A DNA stretch of 21,638 bases from Deltaproteobacteria bacterium RBG_16_44_11 (GCA_001797845.1 MGQN01000036.1:111760-133397); one strand, 5' to 3'; shown: positions 1 to 7,323, numbered from the stretch's first letter. Notes: generated from the sequence alone by a model not told the origin. Made by a program: numbers and translations.

Positions 1-1
1 T

Positions 2-211
2 TATCATAATCTGGAAGTTTATCTGGATTCAGAACTTCTGGCCAATCAGATCAATGGTTCCTACAAAGTTAAAAATGAAACGCTGTATATTTTAATGCAG
101 GAAGTTCAAAGCCTGCTTTCTTCTTTTGAATCTGTTCAGGTCAAGCACGTTTTGCGCCGCCATAACGAACGGGCTGACAAATTAGCTAATCTGGCTATTG
201 ATGATCATTAA
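2..211 (+). CDS. Ribonuclease HI family protein, C-terminal fragment
   Basis: The window opens inside this gene, so only the last 69 residues are visible. They read as the C-terminal half of an RNase HI fold: an acidic 'YLDSELLANQINGSYKVKN' strand-helix segment, then 'VKHVLRRHNERADKLANLA', which holds the late His and Asp typical of the active site (H-x3-N-x2-A-D-x-L-A-N). Family members cut the RNA strand of RNA:DNA hybrids and need four acidic residues; the earlier ones lie outside the window. The spacing and the 'RRxNxxADxLAN' ending resemble the RNase HI / reverse-transcriptase-like (RVT_3) group rather than RNase HII. It ends at TAA and is followed by about 360 bp without a clear gene. 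The family assignment is fairly secure; a gene symbol such as rnhA is not. Confidence 0.8.
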   Translation, partial: YHNLEVYLDSELLANQINGSYKVKNETLYILMQEVQSLLSSFESVQVKHVLRRHNERADKLANLAIDDH

Positions 212-573
212 TGGCTTAAGGACAAGCCCAGATTGTGTCGGGCTCATGTCTTCTCCGTTCTCTTACCCGCAACGTATCTAACGACATTACAAGTCTTGCA
301 AGATCACTTGAAAGAAATTAAAATCAAGTGTAGGCTGTTTCATAATGGAATAAGGATAAAAATAACTGTTGTGTGAAGGAAAAAAGCAGAGGCTAATCAG
401 CAGTTGTCTTAACCTGCAAGTTTATTTAAAATTGTTTTTGATTATATTATGTATAAAAATTAGTATGAACTTTAATTGGACATAATTATGATATTGCTCA
501 AGGTTATGTATAAGCTTGCAAGGGTTTGTGTTTTGTTAAAGACTAATGTTGTTGATAAGAAAAGGAGATCAAA
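212..573. other. Intergenic region with a promoter-like site
   Basis: This AT-rich stretch has no convincing reading frame. A short imperfect hairpin (AGCCC...GGGCT, about 224-241) follows the RNase HI stop but lacks a good T-run. A promoter-like pair lies at 308-336 and is listed separately. The last 12 bases hold the strong AAGGAG ribosome binding site (562-567) of the next gene. A transcript starting near 343 would have a leader of about 230 nt before that gene, or could be a separate small RNA. Confidence 0.5.
308..336 (+). promoter_or_regulatory. Putative sigma-70 promoter (TTGAAA-N17-TAGGCT)
   Basis: TTGAAA at 308-313 and TAGGCT at 331-336 are 17 bp apart. The arrangement, and much of the spacer (GAAA..., then ...AAGTG just before the -10), resembles the promoter-like pair just before rnpB at 1690-1718, which supports a real promoter. 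The -35 overlaps the left arm of an inverted repeat (CACTTGA 305-311 with TCAAGTG 324-330). It would drive the small membrane protein at 574 with a long leader, or a small RNA. Confidence 0.4.
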
Positions 574-771
574 ATGAAAAATTTCCCTTTCGTTCATTTG
601 ATTGCGTTAATTGTTGGCTGTATCATTCTTTTCATGGTAAAAAGAAAATATCAGAAGATACGAATCATTGAATTAATCATAGTATTCATCCTATATTTTA
701 TATTAGTGGCCCTCTTTACTGAGCCGGTGCTAAATCTAGCAAGAAAACTTATTGGCCTTATTCAAGTATAG
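574..771 (+). CDS. Small two-helix membrane protein of unknown function
   Basis: This 65-residue protein is preceded by a strong AAGGAG site at 562-567, six bases from the ATG, which argues for real expression. Two hydrophobic segments (about residues 7-22 and 32-49) are separated by a basic stretch (KRKYQKIR), which predicts a helical hairpin with that loop on the cytoplasmic side. The short tail contains EPVLNLARKLIG. No family is recognised. It stands alone between the RNase HI fragment and a gene-poor region, so context gives no function. Confidence 0.6.
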   Translation: MKNFPFVHLIALIVGCIILFMVKRKYQKIRIIELIIVFILYFILVALFTEPVLNLARKLIGLIQV

Positions 772-926
772 TAACATTCGCACGTGTAATCGATAAAATG
801 AAAAACGATTTTTTTCTAAATTGAGTGTAACTAAATTATAAACACCATAACCGAAAATGAACAAATAAAAATAAACGTAATCCAATTTGCTTATTGTAAC
901 CTATCGATATATAAAATCTTAATAAT

Positions 927-950
927 GACGGGGAACCGTCTATTTTATTT
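927..950 (+). terminator. Possible rho-independent terminator
   Basis: GACGG (927-931), a GGAA loop and CCGTC (936-940) form a 5-bp hairpin, followed by TATTTTATTT. The stem is short and the T-run interrupted, so it would be a weak terminator. It lies about 155 bp after the small membrane protein gene at 574. Confidence 0.3.
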
Positions 951-1008
951 GTAAAACTCTAATTTCCATAACGAAGTGTATAACCTAAAGGTCACGCGTG
1001 AAAATTGG

Positions 1009-1031
1009 TAAGTTGAATCCGCCTACGGCGG
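1009..1031. repeat. Short repeat with GC-rich hairpin
   Basis: TAAGTTGAATCC (1009-1020) runs into the hairpin CCGCC-TAC-GGCGG (1019-1031). The same 12-mer recurs at 8914-8925, where a different GC hairpin (CCCGC-GCAA-GCGGG) lies just upstream. This suggests remnants of a small dispersed palindromic repeat family. Confidence 0.35.
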
Positions 1032-1105
1032 ACGACGCGGATGATATAATACTCCGCTTTCTTTTCGTTATTTCGTTCATCGATTTTAATATTTCATTTA
1101 AAGGA

Positions 1106-1280
1106 ATGGATAAAAAAGTGTGGTTTTCGTGGGGATCTATGAAGGGAATCTTCCGGCATTATATTGTTATTTCTTGTGTTTGCAATTATGTTTAATGCTT
1201 ATTATAAATTTGGCATGATAATTCCATCTAGTATAAGTCAAACAAATTTACCAAAGAAAGAGGAAACAAAGGAAAAATAG
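1106..1280 (+). pseudogene. Frameshifted small single-helix membrane ORF upstream of atpZ
   Basis: Two overlapping frames join into one plausible protein if a single base near 1151-1156 is skipped. The first frame begins at ATG 1106 (MDKKVWFSWGSMKGIF); the second continues as GIILLFLVFAIMFNAYYKF and ends at TAG 1278-1280. The joined product would be 57 residues: a short cytoplasmic start, one transmembrane helix and a charged tail. The stop lies only 3 bp before the atpZ ATG, as expected for an upstream operon member. It could be a pseudogene, a sequencing indel, or chance. No family is recognised. Confidence 0.35.
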
Positions 1281-1283
1281 ACT

Positions 1284-1526
1284 ATGGCAGAAGAAAAACA
1301 CAAGGAAAAACGTGAGCAGTTAGTCACGGTCGGCGGGATACTGATGTTGTCGGCTTGGGGATTTGCGATGGTGTTATCTTCTTTCTTGTTCCTCTATATC
1401 GGTTACCTTGTCGATGAAATTCTGGGAACTACACCGAACTTCATGCTGGGTTCTTTCTTTCTGGCAATCGCTCTCTGCATCTGGAGGCTTTATCAGGAGG
1501 CCTGGAAAAAAAGAAAGGATGTATAA
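1284..1526 (+). CDS. AtpZ/AtpI-like F0F1-ATP synthase accessory protein
   Basis: This 80-residue protein has a charged, basic N-terminus (about residues 1-12) and two transmembrane helices (about 18-42 and 52-68). They are joined by GYLVDEILGTTPNF, which matches the G-x-x-(L/I)D-x-x-x-G-T-x-P hairpin typical of the AtpZ/AtpI family. Known members sit at the head of F0F1-ATP synthase operons and are linked to ion (Mg2+/Ca2+) handling and c-ring assembly. An AAAGGA-type site lies about 10 bp before the ATG. No atpB follows: the next feature is rnpB, and atpE lies 2 kb away on the other strand, so the usual F0 order is broken here. Confidence 0.75.
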   Translation: MAEEKHKEKREQLVTVGGILMLSAWGFAMVLSSFLFLYIGYLVDEILGTTPNFMLGSFFLAIALCIWRLYQEAWKKRKDV

Positions 1527-1583
1527 CCAACCCATCCTCTAAACAAACATGATCTGTTTTATAGAGTAGACTCCCTTAAGGCC

Positions 1584-1603
1584 AAAACCGTAAGAGGTTT
1601 TTT
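1584..1603 (+). terminator. Possible terminator after atpZ-like gene
   Basis: AAAACC (1584-1589), loop GTAAGA and GGTTTT (1596-1601) form a 6-bp stem ending in a run of T. The stem is A/T-rich, so it would be weak. It lies about 58 bp after the atpZ-like stop. Confidence 0.4.
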
Positions 1604-1689
1604 GTCAGCAATTATAAAATGCCAACAATCTATTCTGAGGAGTCTTTATTATTTTTGGCCTTTGAACAAATTATAACTCAGAACATATC

Positions 1690-1718
1690 TTGAAAGAAAA
1701 ATCAATTAAGTGTAGATT
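1690..1718 (+). promoter_or_regulatory. Promoter of rnpB (TTGAAA-N17-TAGATT)
   Basis: TTGAAA (1690-1695) and TAGATT (1713-1718) are separated by exactly 17 bp, with TG directly before the -10. Transcription would begin around 1725-1731, which agrees with the 5' strand of RNase P RNA helix P1. The agreement between the promoter and the RNA end supports both calls. Confidence 0.65.
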
Positions 1719-1730
1719 TAATACTCAGGC

Positions 1731-2105
1731 CGGAGAAGAGCAGGTGATCGCTGGTCCGCCCTTGGCGGACCGGAGGAAAGTCCGAGCTCCATAGGGCAGG
1801 ATGGTCGCTAACGGCGACTGGGGGCGACTCTAAGGAAAGTGCCACAGAAAACATACCGCCCAGGCGAAAGCCTGAGTAAGGGTGAAAAGGCGAGGTAAGA
1901 GCTCACCGCTTTCCTGGTGACAGGAAAGGCATGGTAAACCCCATCCGGAGCAAGACCAAATAGGAGAACGTTTGAGAGCGGCCCGCTCAATGTTCTCGGG
2001 TAGTGTCGCTAGAGGCGTGAGGCAACTTACGTCCCAGATGAATGATCATTGCCGCGCGGCGGGTAACCTAAACGCGGGACAGAACTCGGCTTACGATCTT
2101 CTCTT
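1731..2105 (+). ncRNA. rnpB: RNase P RNA (bacterial type A)
   Basis: This is the catalytic RNA that matures tRNA 5' ends. Conserved landmarks appear in order: the P4 5' strand GAGGAAAGTCCGAGCTCC (about 1772-1789), GGAAAGTGCCACAGAAA, the GGTAAGAGCTCACCGC block, GGTAAACCCCATCCGGAGCA followed by AGACCAAATAGG, and the 3' P4 strand ACAGAACTCGGCTTAC near 2079-2094. The ends were placed by helix P1, where GAGAAGA (1733-1739) pairs with TCTTCTC (2097-2103). The length of about 370 nt is normal for a type A molecule. Open frames crossing it are not genes. Confidence 0.95.
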
Positions 2106-2169
2106 GAGCCTTTTAATTTACAATTTTATACTTAAACAAATGCTTACAATGGGAAAGCAAAAATTGAGT

Positions 2170-2204
2170 AAAAAAAGGCCGAATTTGAATTCGGCCTTTT
2201 TTTT
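2170..2204. terminator. Bidirectional rho-independent terminator
   Basis: GGCCGAAT-TTGA-ATTCGGCC (stem 2177-2184 and 2189-2196) is flanked by seven A on the left and eight T on the right, so it can terminate transcription in both directions. It separates rnpB (plus strand) from the converging sensor gene (minus strand). The stop codon of that gene lies at its edge (2203-2205). Confidence 0.9.
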
Positions 2205-3516
2205 ATTTATCATCATCTTCGTCGTCATCGTCGAAGGACGGATTTTCTGATCCTTCCGGTACTTCTGCCGACAGAGAGCGATAGATGCCGCGTACAAGCA
2301 ACCACATAATTAGGAAAAGAATGATCATTGAGAGGATAAGAATAAAGATGATCGTTGCCGTCCATGCTTTTGCCTCTTTGTCAATATTTTTCGAAACTTT
2401 TATGACGGCTTCATTATATTTGTCTACATCCAATCCCATACCGACCCAGCCAAAACCTGCGGGTTGAGGGATGTTTGATGCGTAAAACTTGATTGGCGCA
2501 TACGCTACGCATTTGGTATGACCAGCAAATTTATATATAGTGATTCCGGAATTTCCGAAAAATGCATCTTTAGCAATGACCGGCAGTTTGGGATCCATAA
2601 AGCCCAACTGAAACAGGTTCAATGCTTCTCTGCCTTGGTTAACCAGTTCTGCCGCGTTTTGAGTCGAAAGAGTTGTAACAATCGTTCCGTTACGGTTGAG
2701 TCCAACAATATGATAATCATTAGGATGGGAAATGACAAAACCGCGATTATCCACCATATAAGCATAATTACCGGTAGAAGCATCTGTTTCAAATACCCGT
2801 TCCGTCTGCGTCGGGATAATTTGATCGGTTAATCTGCCCAGGTGGCGATAATCCAAGGCCAACGTAATTACACCCGCGAAACCGTTTTTGTCAAATACCG
2901 ATGTCGCAAATCGGATGATGCCGGAAAATCTGGCGCCTTTATCAAAATCATTTTTTGTTATGTACCATCCTGTAACCGGAGAAACATATACATCGCCTTT
3001 GTTTAGAGCCTGTGTTTTTGCAAAGTAATTTTCGGATTTGTAAGTTGTATTTGCCGGAATACTCACGTTACTTAATTTATCTGCTGACACTACCTTGCCA
3101 TCGGCGATTTTGATAAGTTCTTTGCCTGTTTTGTCTATCAAAGACATCTCTTTATATAGAGGGACTAATACTTGTCGGATGTTCTCTCCCTCTTTGATCC
3201 AGATCGGCTTTTTGTTTTCCAGAACAAACTGTTTGTATACGCTTGCTGTTGCGGGAATAATTGTTGCTATTTGTAAGTCTTTTTTACTTTCCATGAGGAA
3301 GCTGGCAACTTCATTTGCTGTATTTATGGCTCTGGCTTTTATCTCTTCCTGAGATTTTTGATCGACAACATCAACTGCTTTCTCTTTTGCAGTAACCCCA
3401 AGCTTAAACATACCATTGGCAATTAAGAATGCCATAAGTGATAAGGGGATTACGATAAGCAAGAAGAACACGCCTCCTATAGTAGAAAACTGCCTATTTT
3501 TTTTAGTTTCTGACAT
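2203..3516 (-). CDS. Membrane dCache-type sensor protein without output domain
   Basis: The 437-residue protein has a short cytoplasmic start, a transmembrane helix (about 13-35), a large periplasmic part (about 40-385), a second helix (about 387-411) and a short tail. The periplasmic part carries Cache features: a 'KTGKELIKIADGK' strand, 'DVYVSPVTGWYIT', and 'AYMVDNRGFVISHPND' in the membrane-proximal half. Such domains bind small ligands such as amino acids or carboxylates and normally control a kinase, chemoreceptor or cyclase domain. None is present: the tail ends in a run of Asp/Glu (about the last 11 residues). It may signal through a partner or act as a binding protein. A run of G just upstream of the ATG (3525-3531) can serve as ribosome binding site. 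The neighbour on the same strand is atpE, with no clear functional link. Confidence 0.75.
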   Translation of the reverse strand: MSETKKNRQFSTIGGVFFLLIVIPLSLMAFLIANGMFKLGVTAKEKAVDVVDQKSQEEIKARAINTANEVASFLMESKKDLQIATIIPATASVYKQFVLENKKPIWIKEGENIRQVLVPLYKEMSLIDKTGKELIKIADGKVVSADKLSNVSIPANTTYKSENYFAKTQALNKGDVYVSPVTGWYITKNDFDKGARFSGIIRFATSVFDKNGFAGVITLALDYRHLGRLTDQIIPTQTERVFETDASTGNYAYMVDNRGFVISHPNDYHIVGLNRNGTIVTTLSTQNAAELVNQGREALNLFQLGFMDPKLPVIAKDAFFGNSGITIYKFAGHTKCVAYAPIKFYASNIPQPAGFGWVGMGLDVDKYNEAVIKVSKNIDKEAKAWTATIIFILILSMIILFLIMWLLVRGIYRSLSAEVPEGSENPSFDDDDEDDDK

Positions 3517-3567
3517 TTATAATTCCCCCCCTAACCTTTGTTAATTTTTTAGTTAACTTATCAAGGA

Positions 3568-3942
3568 TTAACCCAAAAAATAACGCATATAGGGGTTAGC
3601 GTACAAAAGTACAAGAGAAATAACCAGGGCATAAATAGCGATAGATTCGGCCATAGCCATACCAACCAGCATGGTCATCATGATCTTCCCCTGGACGCCG
3701 GGGTTTCTTCCTACAGCGTTACACGCAGCGTTTGCGGCCGATCCGATACCTAGCGCTGCACCAACTGCTCCTACTCCGATAGAAAAGGCTGCGGCTATCA
3801 TCGCGCCTACAGCAAAAATAGCTTTTGTGTAAGATTCACCCACCGGTATTACTTCTGCAGCAAAAACAAGCGGACTTGATGCGAGCAGAACGATTATTGC
3901 AGTGAATGCAGTTAAAGTTTTTGTACTTAATTTATGTGACAT
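3568..3942 (-). CDS. atpE: F0F1-ATP synthase subunit c
   Basis: This proteolipid forms the membrane rotor ring of ATP synthase. The core has two helices around the polar loop AVGRNPG (about 76-82). The ion-binding carboxylate is E99 in MAMAESIAIYALVI, with S100 and Y104 nearby. Compared with Na+-type rings (Gln in helix 1, then V-x-E-S-T), the Gln position is Ile66 and the Val and Thr positions are Met97 and Ile101, so proton use is more likely than Na+. The product is 124 residues against about 80 for the classic subunit, because of an N-terminal leader (1-29, ending SSPLVFAA) that looks like a signal peptide; such leaders occur in some related bacteria. AAGGAG lies 7 bp before the ATG. The gene stands apart from other F0 genes. 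Confidence 0.93.
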   Translation of the reverse strand: MSHKLSTKTLTAFTAIIVLLASSPLVFAAEVIPVGESYTKAIFAVGAMIAAAFSIGVGAVGAALGIGSAANAACNAVGRNPGVQGKIMMTMLVGMAMAESIAIYALVISLVLLYANPYMRYFLG

Positions 3943-4492
3943 TATTTTTCTCCTTTCAGTTAATTGTCAATAATAATCTGCCTCTATATTAATAACATAA
4001 AAATAATCTGCCTCTATATTAATAACATAAAATAGATGTCATGAAAAGAGGAAATCATTTTATTTTTATACTGGCCAAAAAATACTGCACGATACATGCC
4101 ATTGTCGAAAATCAGGTGTCATGACAATGGGAAATTGGCGCGTATAATTGTATGGAATACAGTGGTGTGGTAATCTAATTTATTGAGATTGCTTTCACTT
4201 CGCTTTTATTGACTTGAGAATAACTTTCCATAAAAATATTTAATTATTATTCTTTTGAAGTGATGACTAAACTCAATTTCTGTTCCACTTTAAAGTTTTG
4301 TTAAATCATCTAACATGAAATGTTCAAATCATGTACAATACACGGCAAGCCATTAAGCCGGCTTTTTTATTCAAGAAGAGGTAATAGTTTTTTCATATTT
4401 ATATTGAAATTTTATCTTGAGGCCGTTAATATCAATTATCTCTTAGACGGCATTTTTTTGAAAAGCTGTGATTTTTATATAGAAGGATTGTT
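3943..4492. other. Intergenic region between divergent genes
   Basis: This 550-bp AT-rich region lies between atpE (minus) and the small membrane protein at 4493 (plus), so it should hold promoters for both. It contains a 30-bp tandem duplication (3972-4030) on the atpE side and an inverted repeat, CCATTGTC / GACAATGG (4099-4106 and 4123-4130), whose right arm overlaps the palindrome TGTCATGACA (4117-4126). A 62-residue open frame at 4320-4508 has no ribosome binding site or coding character and is left out. No sigma-54 site with correct spacing was found. Confidence 0.5.
3972..4030. repeat. 30-bp tandem duplication upstream of atpE
   Basis: Two adjacent copies with period 30 (3971-4000 and 4001-4030) match at every position but the first base. 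Each contains AATAATCTGCCTCTATATT followed by AATAACATAA. It lies 30-90 bp upstream of the atpE start. Read on the minus strand, each unit offers an AT-rich TATTAATAT-like -10, so the duplication may have doubled a promoter or binding site. Confidence 0.9.
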
Positions 4493-4675
4493 ATGCAGGA
4501 AATTTTAACATTTGTTACCTACCTGATAGTCTGGCTTGTTTGTTCTTATGTCTTAAAAGTTGAAAATGGTTTGGCGAAACTTCTCATTTCGCTGACGGCG
4601 GCTGTTTTGGTTTATGTCTTAATAGGGATGATGTACTCTAAGCGGGAAAATAAAAGGGGCAAAGACAATGATTAA
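4493..4675 (+). CDS. Small hydrophobic membrane protein of unknown function
   Basis: The 60-residue protein has two predicted transmembrane helices (about 5-22 and 28-46) and a strongly basic, charged tail (SKRENKRGKDND). An AAGGA site lies 6-7 bp before the ATG. No family is recognised. It precedes the histidine kinase gene by 116 bp, with a small hairpin between them, so it may share a transcript with the kinase, but nothing in the sequence proves a link. Confidence 0.5.
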   Translation: MQEILTFVTYLIVWLVCSYVLKVENGLAKLLISLTAAVLVYVLIGMMYSKRENKRGKDND

Positions 4676-4716
4676 TATTGTTGACGTCTTTGTAAAAGTT
4701 TTTTTTTGCGCAGTTG

Positions 4717-4734
4717 CGGCTTTTTGCAAAGCCG
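4717..4734 (+). promoter_or_regulatory. Hairpin between small membrane gene and kinase gene
   Basis: CGGCTTT (4717-4723), loop TTGC and AAAGCCG (4728-4734) form a perfect 7-bp stem, followed by only TTT. It could be a weak terminator/attenuator or an RNA processing site ahead of the kinase. Confidence 0.35.
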
Positions 4735-4791
4735 TTTGATTCATAAAAAGAAAAAGCATCCTATAAAGTTGTCATTATCGGGGATATAGAA

Positions 4792-7323
4792 ATGCGCATC
4801 TGGTTCGCCAGTTCTACTGTAATTATCTTGATCATCCTGCTCGCCTTGACAGTTAACCACGCCAGAGAAAAGGATATGGTTGAGCTTTTCAGTCGTCAGC
4901 AGCTTGCTTATGCCCAGAGTACAGCGGCAAGAATGGCCGATACATTCACGCAAGTCGAAAAAAATGTAGAACTACTTTCCCGCTTTGAATCTCAAGAGAA
5001 AGTTCTTTCAAAAAAAAATTATAACGATTTTAAGATTATCTATTCCGGTTGGGAAGATACAGTTGATTTTGTTGTCTTGCTGGATAAAGAGGGAAAGATG
5101 AAGCGGATTCTACCCCAAGGTGTCTTTCCTGTTGTAAATATTACAGAACATTTTCAATCTCTGAAACAGAAACGAAAGCAATATTTAAAGCTGGCGTTGG
5201 CCCAAAAAACACAAAAGGATGCAATAAAGCAAAAAAAGGATTGGCATTTGATTTTTGGTTACCCGCTTTGGCGTCAGGAAAATATTTTTTCCGGGGCATG
5301 GATAGTATCCCTGTCTCTCGCCGCAATGATTGAAAAGTACGAGAAGCAAACGAAAGATAATGGATTGGGTGATCTTTGGTTAGTTGATGAAGAAGGTAAT
5401 TTTATTATTCATCCTGACACTGTTTTTATCGGGAAAAGTATCAACACTTTAATAAGAAATGTAAATGGATCTGAGGTTGATTTTTCCTCAGCACAAGGAA
5501 ACTATTTGGATTCATTGGTTTGGAAAAGCGCCAAAAAAGAGCAAAGAAACATTATTGCTTATTATCCTTTAAAGTTTGGTGAAAAAAAATTGTTCATTTT
5601 AGTTGCGTCACAATACAGTAATGTAATTCTTCCTGTGCGCAAGACATTCGCTTATACGCTTTTCAGCGCTATTTTACTTATTTTGGTTGTAGTTGTTGCC
5701 GGCATATCGTTTGCCTTCAGAGAAGGCAAACGGTTGCGCATGAAAGAAGAACAAAAAAGATTAAAAGAACGGGAAGGATGGAAGGAAAAACTTTTGCGCG
5801 AAAAAAAAACCATCGATGGCATTATCGAAGGTTCGCCGATTCCCACTTTTGTCATTAACAAACAGCACGAGGTAATCCTTTGGAACCGCGCTTGCATGGA
5901 ACTTACCGGTTATTCAGCCGAAGATATGGTCGGTACAGATAAACATTACATTCCTTTTTATTCAGTCAAAAGGCCGGTTATTGCTGATTTGATCATCGAT
6001 AACGATATAGAAAGTTTGAATCAGTATTACGGCACGAAAAAAGTAAAGAAATCGGGGAAAGTATTGGGGGCCTATGAAGCGACCGATTATTTTGAAAATC
6101 TGGGCGGCCGCAGCCGGTATTTGTATTTTCTGGCCGCTCCCATTTACGATGAAAAAGGGGAAATTATAGCGGCAATTGAAACACTGCAAGATGTTTCACG
6201 CGATGAAGAATTAAGCAAAAGTTTACGCGAATACGCCGAGACGCTGCAAAATGAATTAACTGAAAACATTGAGCTGAGGAGGGAAATTGAAGAACTTTAT
6301 AACTATTTGCAGTCCATAGTAAAAAGTTTGCCGGATAAGATTTATGAAATGGATGAAAGCGGCATCATTAATTATATGAGCCGCGGTTTAAAGAAGGATG
6401 GCAGATCGTCTTCGCGTGAATTTAAGGGAGTACATTTTTTGGAGTTTGTCGCGCCCGAACACAGAGATTTAGTGCTGTCCCGGTGGGAAGAGGCCAAAAA
6501 AGGCATTTATAAACCGTATGAAATGGACGCCACGACAAAAGACGGTCGCAAGTTAAATCTACTTGTAACCACTTCCCCCGTTGTCGGTACCAATCATTAT
6601 ATCGTGGTTCAGCGCGATATCACAGAATTTAAAAATTTGGAAAAGAAACTTTATGAAAGTGAAAAGCTGGCGGCCTTGGGGCAGTTGTCTGCGGGAATTG
6701 CTCATGAAGTGAGGAATCCTCTGTCATCCATTAAAATGAGTCTGCAAATTCTGGAAAAACGAATAAATCCTGCCGGGAATGATCTAAAGAGATTTAAGAT
6801 CGCCGAAAAAGAAGTGGAGCATTTAGAAACGCTGGTCAATAATGTCCTGGTTTTTGCTAAACCGATAGACCCTAAAAAAACGTCCGCGGATTTAGCCAAA
6901 GTGCTCGACCATGCTATTGCTATGGCGGAAAAAGGAATCGCCGATAAAAAAATTGTATTGCAAACAGAGTATGGCATTGTCCACTCCATAACAATTGATG
7001 CGGCAATGATGGGCGATGCTTTTCTAAATATTATTCGTAACGCGATAGAGGCAGTAGAAGAGCAGGGTAATATTTTAGTTTCGTTAAACTATTCTGATGA
7101 TACTCAACAGTCGATAATCGTGCAAATTACAGATAACGGATGCGGTATCGACGATGTGGATATGCCCCATATATTTAATCCTTTCTTTACACTGAAAAAA
7201 TATGGTACAGGTTTAGGCCTCTCTCAGGTAAAGAAAATAATTGATCTTCATCAGGGCACTATTGATGTTATCAGTAAAAAAAATGAGGGAACAACAGTAC
7301 GAATTATTTTACCGGTGAAATAG
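4792..7323 (+). CDS. Membrane sensor histidine kinase (Cache-PAS-PAS-HisKA-HATPase)
   Basis: The 843-residue protein autophosphorylates on His and passes the phosphate to a response regulator. Order: transmembrane helix 1 (about 5-22); periplasmic Cache-like sensor (about 30-280) with 'LWLVDEEGNFIIHPDTVFIG'; helix 2 (about 285-308); a basic linker coil; PAS 1 (about 345-465); a coiled linker; PAS 2 (about 515-625); HisKA with H638 in HEVRNPLSSIK; HATPase with the N box around N746-N750, G1 box DNGCGI (781-786) and G2 box GTGLGL (from 805). All catalytic boxes are intact. The regulator gene starts 44 bp after its stop, so the two form a pair. The start is weak: there is no good ribosome binding site and few residues precede helix 1. 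A different frame just upstream could encode a basic N-tail (see findings). Confidence 0.93.
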   Translation: MRIWFASSTVIILIILLALTVNHAREKDMVELFSRQQLAYAQSTAARMADTFTQVEKNVELLSRFESQEKVLSKKNYNDFKIIYSGWEDTVDFVVLLDKEGKMKRILPQGVFPVVNITEHFQSLKQKRKQYLKLALAQKTQKDAIKQKKDWHLIFGYPLWRQENIFSGAWIVSLSLAAMIEKYEKQTKDNGLGDLWLVDEEGNFIIHPDTVFIGKSINTLIRNVNGSEVDFSSAQGNYLDSLVWKSAKKEQRNIIAYYPLKFGEKKLFILVASQYSNVILPVRKTFAYTLFSAILLILVVVVAGISFAFREGKRLRMKEEQKRLKEREGWKEKLLREKKTIDGIIEGSPIPTFVINKQHEVILWNRACMELTGYSAEDMVGTDKHYIPFYSVKRPVIADLIIDNDIESLNQYYGTKKVKKSGKVLGAYEATDYFENLGGRSRYLYFLAAPIYDEKGEIIAAIETLQDVSRDEELSKSLREYAETLQNELTENIELRREIEELYNYLQSIVKSLPDKIYEMDESGIINYMSRGLKKDGRSSSREFKGVHFLEFVAPEHRDLVLSRWEEAKKGIYKPYEMDATTKDGRKLNLLVTTSPVVGTNHYIVVQRDITEFKNLEKKLYESEKLAALGQLSAGIAHEVRNPLSSIKMSLQILEKRINPAGNDLKRFKIAEKEVEHLETLVNNVLVFAKPIDPKKTSADLAKVLDHAIAMAEKGIADKKIVLQTEYGIVHSITIDAAMMGDAFLNIIRNAIEAVEEQGNILVSLNYSDDTQQSIIVQITDNGCGIDDVDMPHIFNPFFTLKKYGTGLGLSQVKKIIDLHQGTIDVISKKNEGTTVRIILPVK

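Larger units (their letters stand above)
772..1105. other. Intergenic region, no supported gene
   Basis: The stretch is AT-rich to about 1000. It contains a GACGG/CCGTC hairpin followed by a T-rich run (927-950) and a GC-rich hairpin repeat at 1009-1031, both listed separately. An open frame runs through from a GTG at 998, but its first part crosses the repeat and looks non-coding. Confidence 0.5.

Noticed and set aside
998..1105. Upstream part of an open frame starting at GTG 998
   Set aside because: It crosses a GC hairpin repeat, has no good ribosome binding site and gives an unnatural peptide; only the part from 1106 was kept, as a broken ORF.
1808..2250. Open frames on both strands across 1808-2250
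   Set aside because: They lie largely in the RNase P RNA gene and its terminator.
4070..4090. Sigma-54-like site TGGCCAAAAAATACTGCA
   Set aside because: The GG and GC elements are 12 bases apart rather than the required 10.
4320..4508. 62-residue open frame before the small membrane gene
   Set aside because: No ribosome binding site, odd composition, and it overlaps the better start at 4493.
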